Of a stretch of DNA of 64,000 nucleotides, positions 58,033 to 64,000 are shown in pieces. This DNA is from Dactylorhiza incarnata (taxonomy: Eukaryota; Streptophyta; Magnoliopsida; Asparagales; Orchidaceae), in the NCBI GenBank assembly GCA_033032865.1, contig JAWHQI010000228.1:1550001-1614000 (forward strand), in the 5' to 3' direction. The notes below the pieces were generated by a model, which was not told the origin of the DNA, did no database searches, and was given only the letters and a program-made list of their open reading frames with translations. Each line of letters begins with the position of its first letter. Positions within the stretch are counted from its first letter, which is position 1. The position numbers and the translations under genes were made by a program.

Positions 58033-59772
58033 TCTTTTTGGCATGCTTGTAATAATTAGGATATTTTAGATTTCTCTTTTATGTTTAAACAATGTTATTA
58101 AAACTGCATAATACAAGTATTATGTCCAGCTTAAGGACGGTAAACAAAAGCGCTGCTGGGAGACAACCCAAGTTTTTGTGCTTTTAGTTTTCTCTAACAT
58201 GCTAATAGTTTAGTTTTACGTATATATTTTTGCGTGGAGTCTTTTTCCTGCAGGTGTGCAGCGATTTTCTTGTTTGGCGGATATGGGAGTGGATTCTTTA
58301 GTACATGCGAATCTTCTGGTATGCTCACTTGCTGAGCATTGGGTACTCTTTTCCCCTAGCTCTATTTTCGATTTCCATAGTTACGTATTGTGTTGGATTG
58401 TTTAGTTTAAGTCTGGGGGAGAGCTATTTTTTGTGCCCGCTCACGTGCACTGTTGCATAGCATACTAGAAGCTTCTATTTAAGTTATTGTTCATTTTCAT
58501 TGCACTTCACTTCACCCACTATGCACGCACTTACTTGCGAGTTCTACCGTGCCAAATTTCCTTTTGGAATGGAGCCGGGAAGTCAATTGTGTTAGCTAAG
58601 AATTGTGGTTTGGAGTACGATGTTGACTCCAGTAGTGTTCTAATCGAATACTCATGTTTTGCATAGAATTTTGTGTAGAAGTTATCTCTATTTTCATGCT
58701 TTGTACCTTTATTCTTATCTAATCTAGTAATTAGAGTTTTATTTTACTCAAATAATGAACCTGTGCCGATCTACCTGTAGTATAGGTGAGTTGGTATCGA
58801 ATGCTAGATTCGTATTTCTCGAGTCGGGAGAAAGAGTTATCTTTCTCGGTGGCTAAGAACTCGCCTCTAGTGACTCTCGAAACATAGGCACCGGGTAGTT
58901 CTAACGCATTAGCATGATGTAGGCCATTCTTTGGACCATTTGAGCTTTGAGCCAAAACCAGAAATTCACCCTTGCTAACCAATTTTGAGCCTATCCCTCC
59001 TTTTCTATTTAGCTCCACCGTTCTCGCTTAAGCCAAGATCACCAAACCTATATGCGCACATGTTTCGAGCTTTATAGTATAACTGATTATTGTGATGTGC
59101 TGTTATTTATGGATACACATTTGGATTGCTTAAGTTGAAGAAAAAAAGTATTAGTGAGCTGAAAATTGAAAAGATTGGCGCTTCAAAAGAATAAAATAAG
59201 AAAAAAAGAAAAAGAAAAAAATCTGAGCTTTATATTCTAATTCATAAATTCTGAATTGTTTGATAGGAATTACTTTATATTGGGTGTTGGCGATGAACAA
59301 ATCAGCTTTATTTGTTGCCGGGGTTTACAAATGGTATTGCTCAAATATGTTAGGTGTGTTAGCCTCCGAGTTTATCATTGTATATCCTACCGCAACCTAA
59401 GCCACATATTTACCCGAAAGCCCTATTGACTTGTGTGTAGTTTTACCTAATGCTGTGGAGAGAGTTTGAAATTGCGAGCTTATGGCCCCCAACACCGATG
59501 GATTTTAGTGGAGTTAGTTCTGTATCCCGTATTTTTCGAAATACTCGTCTGAGCGCGTCTCTACATTCTCCCTACACGCGACAGGCAGATCACACTTGGT
59601 TCAGATTTTGAGTAAACTAATCTCTTATTTACTATTTTAGATATTTGTAAATTACTTTGAATAGTAGAAATTTCTTCTACGAGAGTTTTATGCACATGAT
59701 TATTTGATTTCGCATATTACTCCTAGCCACAATCACCTTTCTAACCATTGTTTTTCCCGTCCTCCGAGAGTA
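58033..59772 (+). other. 3' untranslated region of element 2
   Basis: Starts with the conserved block AAAGCGCTGCTGGGAGACAACCCA (58147-58170, split by one extra base relative to the copy at 8291). It continues with blocks shared with 11080-12000 of the complete Athila element. No gene is supported. Confidence 0.65.
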
Positions 59773-59793
59773 GTTTGCTCGGGACGTGCAAAC
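59773..59793 (+). other. Pre-PPT hairpin of element 2
   Basis: GTTTGC and GCAAAC arms with a 9-base loop, as at 12020. The PPT AAGTCTGGGGGTG follows at 59798-59810. Confidence 0.65.
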
Positions 59794-59797
59794 AGGT

Positions 59798-59810
59798 AAG
59801 TCTGGGGGTG
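59798..59810 (+). other. Polypurine tract of element 2
   Basis: AAGTCTGGGGGTG abuts TGATGAGT of the 3' LTR and resembles the tract at 12047. Confidence 0.7.
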
Positions 59811-61516
59811 TGATGAGTCCCATTTATATACACATATTTGGACTCATCTGGGCTTAATTTCATGCATATGCACTTAACTTTTAGTCCTTTATTGCTTATA
59901 TTTCACTTGAACACATTTCTTCACAAAGTGCACTCTTTGATCCCGTTGTGGTGTGCAATTGCGCGCTTTATTGTTGGGGGCAAGCACATTGTGCTCCCCA
60001 TTCTTTTTCTGTTATTATGCTTGTGCTGGAGGTGAGTTCCCATCGTTTGGGTGTGTTGTGCAGGTGGGCAGATCGTCCATATTGCCCAGAATTCATCCTA
60101 TATGAATCGCACGGTCGTGCATTTTCTTGACGCACAGTCGACTGCGATCGTGCATTATGATCAGCTGGTCAATATGGTGATCTGCCCTGCTCGTGTGTTT
60201 TCTTCACGCACGGTTGGCCTCAACCGTGCGCGAACAAAACGCACGACCTCCTATTGGTTGCCGGATTTTGAGTTTTCTGAATTTACCCGGGCATTTTTAA
60301 GCACGGTCAGCTTCAACCGTGCGTGAGTAAAATGCACGGGCACGCCTGCTTTGTCTTCCTGGCCTTCATGCTCGGTAAATATTGCACGGTTCACGCACGA
60401 TCGTGCGTTCGACCGTGCGTGACCAATTTCTAACTATTTTTCTATAAAAGCACATATTTCCGCCCTAATCGGGATCGATCTTCTTTCCCGCACCCAAGAG
60501 CTCCAGTTCGCCCTTTTTCGCCGCTCCATCGCCGCCCACCTTCAGGAGGTGCTCTGGGCTTATTCTTCACGCCAATCTTGAGCCGGAGTATCCTCTAGGC
60601 CTCATCCATTGTTCGTGCACCTCCAAAGCTACATTTCAAGATACAACTTGCTGTATTCTTGGAGTTCTCCGGCGAGATCATGGCCAAAGGAGATTTACGA
60701 AGAAGACGGGTCATCTAGAGGGAAGTGACAGCTCCTCTCCGTACCCCGGATGTCAGTCGTGGACCGAGCTCAGACAAGGCATGACAACCCTTGATTCTGA
60801 CCGTGAATCCCGATAAGACTTCGTGCCTTGGTTGTAATCTCACCCCCTCTATTTTGTAGTTTTTTATATCTTAATTATGTGTGTGTATGAAATATGATTG
60901 CAAAACCCTTATATTTCATTTTAGTACATTTCTTGTCTATGTGAAATTATCTTGTGGTTTATGCAAGTGAGGAGCACCCCCATCCATTTTCCATTCTGTC
61001 ATCGTGTTCGTGTGCCGCACTAGCAATTGCTAGTGGCGTGCTTGTCGACGAGGTGCTTGCGACCCTCATTCCGCCTACCTACTCGCCCATCCGCCTAGTG
61101 AAGCATGACATAGTGGCCCGTGTAATCCATTCGCCTAACAAAGCAGCGCGCTCAAGTCCTGCACAGTTCGATTCCGCTTGCCTACTCCTCCATCCACCCT
61201 TGCGAAGTAGCGCGCTCAAGGCCTGCCTAGTCTCCATACCGCCAAGCGATGCATTGCATAACTGCATTGCATAGGAGTAGTTTAGTTATTTTCTTTTATT
61301 TCCACAAACCAAATCAACCCCTTCGCATCCATCCGACCTAAAGGACTTCGATCTCAAGTCCTTCCTCAATAGTTAACTCCACCTTACTGTGTTCCTTCTA
61401 GATTCGATGCTCGGGGATTTGCTCCTCATTTTATATTACTTGAATGATCGGTACACTGCCGTTTCGTGTCGCAGTCTTGCCACCGCCAATAGCAGTGTGC
61501 TAAGATCTGCGCATCA
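59811..61516 (+). repeat. 3' LTR of element 2
   Basis: 1706 bp, the same length as the 5' LTR despite many substitutions, so change has been almost only by point mutation. Followed by GAAAT. Confidence 0.92.
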
Positions 61517-61521
61517 GAAAT

Positions 61522-61891
61522 CTCGAGCTATTCTCCTATCTTGGGATCATCGGGAGTAGCCTCTCCAGCGGTCGTGCCACCGCTTGGCGATATCCATCAC
61601 CTTAATGGAGGTGGTGGTGGTGGCCGACAGTGGTGGGTGACAGTGGTGGGAGACAGTGGTGGCCGACAGTGGTGGCCAGGAGGTGGCTGGGAAAGAGTGA
61701 TCAAACACCTCCAGGTCAGGCAGATCTAGGCCCTTGGCTGGAGGAGGAAGAGATAATCAGGGCCGTTCATTCTTCTGAATGATGGCTATATGCAGACCAT
61801 AATATAATTAAATGATGATTTTTGTACCATTTTATACATCCATTTGAACTCACTATTTAGGCCACCTAGTCTTTGTTTTAGGAAAAAGTGC
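61522..61891 (+). mobile_element. LTR F, plus copy, right part
   Basis: Continues after element 2 with the GGTGGTGGTGG-rich leader region (61608-61680) seen in the other long LTRs. It is cut at 61891 where LTR H begins. Confidence 0.5.
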
Positions 61892-61979
61892 TGTAATACC
61901 CCAAAAATCTCTATTCGGCGATGCAACGCGATGTGGGAGTGTTGCGCTCGGAGTTGGGCTGGTTTTGAGCTAAAAGGCC

Positions 61980-62195
61980 ACTGGTCGTGCGAAATCCTTC
62001 TCGCACGACCACTGGTCGTGCGTTATATCCATTTCCTAACAGAGCGGTTCGCACGACCACAGACCTTCTTCGCGCACGACCACTGGTGGTGTGCAGCTGA
62101 TCGTGCGTTTCTTTGGCTTATCGGATCTGCTACAGAATGACTCCCACGATCAGGGGAAGTTCTTCACGCACGACCAATGGTCGTGCATCGCTGCT
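61980..62195. promoter_or_regulatory. GGTCGTGCG / CGCACGACC inverted-motif cluster in LTR H
   Basis: At least seven copies, including CGCACGACC and GGTCGTGCG as a perfect inverted pair with a 3-base spacer at about 62002-62022. They share the GGTCGTGCG core with element 2 although the LTRs are otherwise unrelated. Confidence 0.65.
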
Positions 62196-63403
62196 CGTGC
62201 GCCCTGTTTATTCTGCTCCGTATTGAACTGCGGTATCGCCGATCGGAGCGGTCAAATCCTTGACCGTTTGATCCAATGGTTGAGGGTTTTTGAGAGAGGC
62301 AATTAGGGTTTGTGAGAGGAGTTCTATCCTCATAATTTTGAGAACTTTCTCTCTCCCAAGTTTGAGAAAGAAGAGAGGCAAGGAGGAAGAAGAAGGAGAT
62401 TCTACCATTGACGGAGCTCCGGAGCTCCGATTCGCGAGACGTTCCCAGATCTGGAAAGTGCAGCCCGGTGCGGTTCTTTCCCTCCGATTGGAATTTCAGA
62501 TTAATGGCGCCAAGGCTTCCAAGGGTAACGATTATTCCTACCAGTCTTTGGACGTGTTCTTTGTCCTCTCGTCTATTTTTCTATGCTTGCATGAGGTATC
62601 CCTTTCACCAAGTGGGTGAAGTGCAGGATTTCCTCTAGTTCTTCGGAACTCCGGGTCGATTGTGTCCGTCCCCGGCATATTACTTTTAGAAATCCGGTAG
62701 TCGTGCGGATTTAGACATTTTGTGTGAAGCCTATTCGTGGCCGTGAGCCCGGATCGGTGATTCTTGGATTGCGACGTTGCATTTTGGTTAAGCCTAGAAT
62801 GCATGCCGGAGAATGTCTCTGTGAGTTCTTCTATTGCGTTGCGGGCTCCTTGCTTGGGTGGTTGAATGCAAACATTCGCCACTAGACTTGAAGAGGTGTG
62901 GTCTTGGACCTCCTTCTTAGTTGTTAGTTGCGAAGTCTAAGTCCGCGTGAAAGGATTAGATGCGTAGCTTAATTATGTGGGCACTTGATGTGCTAAACCC
63001 TTACAGGCCGAGGTGAAGCCGTACCCGCATCGTGTGATAGATCGCGACGGTTAGAGCACGGGCAAAGCTGAACCGAACCCGTTTCCATGCAGATCGGTGA
63101 GAGGTCCCTACCTCATGTAAGTCGTGTGATCATGGGAGTGGTCGTGGAAGGTGTCTTACCTAGACCGACCAAAAGCTCTTTTCCCCCACCTAAGGTTATG
63201 TCCTTAGGGTGGAGTGTTTGTGATGAATTGATGTTATGATAGCCTCATGCGGTTGCTTAGGCGGTTGTGGGGAACCTTCGGGTGAACCCAACCAACAACA
63301 TGTCATGCCTAGGTTCCCTTTTCTTTGATGTTCGACCTAGAAGATTGATTGTGCTCGAAACCTCACCTTGTGTAGTTTGCAATCCAGCTCAAAGACCTGT
63401 TAA

Positions 63404-64000
63404 TTTGCCAGCCTCCCCGTGAGATCTACCTGACGCACCGGCTAGTGAGAGCCCGGCAGCGGGATCGTCCGGGGCAATCCATCTCAAAGACCTGTGACTT
63501 TGCCAGCCTCTCTGCAAGATTTACCTGACCCACCGGATAGTGAGAGCCCGGCAGCGGGATTGTCCGGGGTAATCCAGCATATGCACCTGTTACTTTGCCA
63601 GTCTATCCGCGAGATCAACCTGACCCACCGGCTAGTGAGAGCCCCACAGCGGAATCATCCGGGGCAATCCAGCATGAAAAACTTGTCACCTTGCCAGCCT
63701 CTCTGTGAGATCAACCTGACCCACCGGCTAGTGAGAGCCCGGCAGCGGAATCATCAGGGGCAATCCATCATGAAAAACTTGTCACCTTGCCAGACTCTCC
63801 GTGAGATTAACCTGACCCACCGGCTAGTGAGAGCCCGGCAGCGGGATCGTCCGGGGAAATCCAGCATATGCACATGTTACTTTGCCAGCCTCTCCGCGAG
63901 ATCTACCTGACCCACTGGCTAGTGAGAGACCGGCAGCAGGAACGTCCGGGGCAATCTAGCATATGCACCTGTTACTTTGCCAGCCTCTCCGCGAGAGCTA
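63404..64000 (+). repeat. 95-96-bp tandem repeat, at least six units
   Basis: TTTGCCAGCCTC or a close variant recurs at 63404, 63499, 63594, 63690, 63786, 63881 and 63976. Each unit contains ACCTGACCCACCGGCTAGTG, AGCCCGGCAGCGG and GTCCGGGGCAATCCA. Units differ at scattered bases, and some carry CATGAAAAACTTG in place of CATATGCACCTG. The array continues past the window. An open frame along it results from the near-multiple-of-three unit length. Confidence 0.9.

Larger units (their letters stand above)
54895..61516 (+). mobile_element. Element 2: non-autonomous Athila-like retrotransposon with an unfamiliar ORF
   Basis: 6622 bp with two 1706-bp LTRs (TGATGAGTCCC...GCGCATCA) and an exact 5-bp duplication GAAAT (54890-54894, 61517-61521). 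PBS, pre-PPT hairpin, PPT and 3' untranslated blocks are of the Athila type, but no protease, RT or integrase is present. Instead the 3.2-kb interior carries an acidic zinc-knuckle protein gene. In the first about 570 bases I count roughly 40 LTR differences, about 7 percent, so it is much older than the complete Athila element. It probably moved with enzymes from a helper. Confidence 0.88.
61892..64000 (+). mobile_element. LTR H, start of a further chromovirus-like LTR, running out of the window
   Basis: Begins TGTAATACCCC, the start form of chromovirus LTRs. It has a GGTCGTGCG/CGCACGACC motif cluster (61980-62190), a GC-rich leader part (62380-62640), and from 63404 a tandem repeat. The 3' end, PBS or coding region is not in the window, so LTR identity rests on the start and on general layout. 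The small open frames have no recognised domain. Confidence 0.5.

Noticed and set aside
63494..63910. 138-codon open frame with repeated peptide blocks
   Set aside because: Produced by the 95-96-bp tandem repeat; no start context or domain.

Overview
The window is plant nuclear DNA made almost wholly of nested LTR retrotransposons, plus one large foldback DNA element. I see no host gene, tRNA, rRNA or CRISPR array. The host is inferred to be a flowering plant with a repeat-rich, probably heterochromatic locus. The evidence is Athila-type Ty3/gypsy elements primed by a tRNA-Asp-like site, Ty1/copia elements primed by initiator tRNA-Met, and very long chromovirus-like LTRs with TGTAA...TTACA ends. 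The species cannot be named from the sequence.

Layout. 1-951 is the probable 3' internal end of a chromovirus whose 3' LTR ('LTR-A') runs 952-1227 and 13681-17608. LTR-A is split by a complete 12.45-kb Athila element (1228-13680, TSD AGAAG). Its two 1621-bp LTRs differ at only 3 sites by eye, and it carries gag-protease, RT-RNaseH-integrase and a third ORF. 17609-18069 is unassigned. 18070-22682 is a minus-strand, internally deleted Athila relative ('D') sitting in a copia LTR fragment. 22683-42047 is a minus-strand SIRE-like copia remnant with decayed gag and one LTR. That LTR is broken by two insertions: a foldback element (26481-34683), itself hit by a 4.9-kb solo LTR (28385-33291, TSD TCGGC), and a nearly intact copia element (35088-41667, TSD ATTCT). 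42048-47437 is a minus-strand chromovirus-like LTR ('F') holding a promoter-only LTR scrap. 47438-49352 is unassigned AT-rich DNA. 49353-53560 is a truncated chromovirus-like LTR ('G'). 53561-61891 is a second, plus-strand F-type LTR interrupted by a 6.6-kb non-autonomous Athila-like element ('element 2', 54895-61516, TSD GAAAT). Element 2 encodes an unfamiliar acidic zinc-knuckle protein. 61892-64000 starts another LTR ('H') and runs into a 95-96-bp tandem repeat that leaves the window.

What stands out. (1) Each LTR family carries its own dense set of short, mostly inverted motifs upstream of the TATA box. (2) The complete Athila element has a second, internal copy of this promoter layout just before its third ORF. 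(3) Three Athila-type elements share a hairpin before the polypurine tract, and one of them changes both sides of the stem together. (4) The two young elements are each interrupted by one in-frame TAG. The genes do not form a cellular pathway; they are parts of copy-and-paste elements whose nesting records insertion order.
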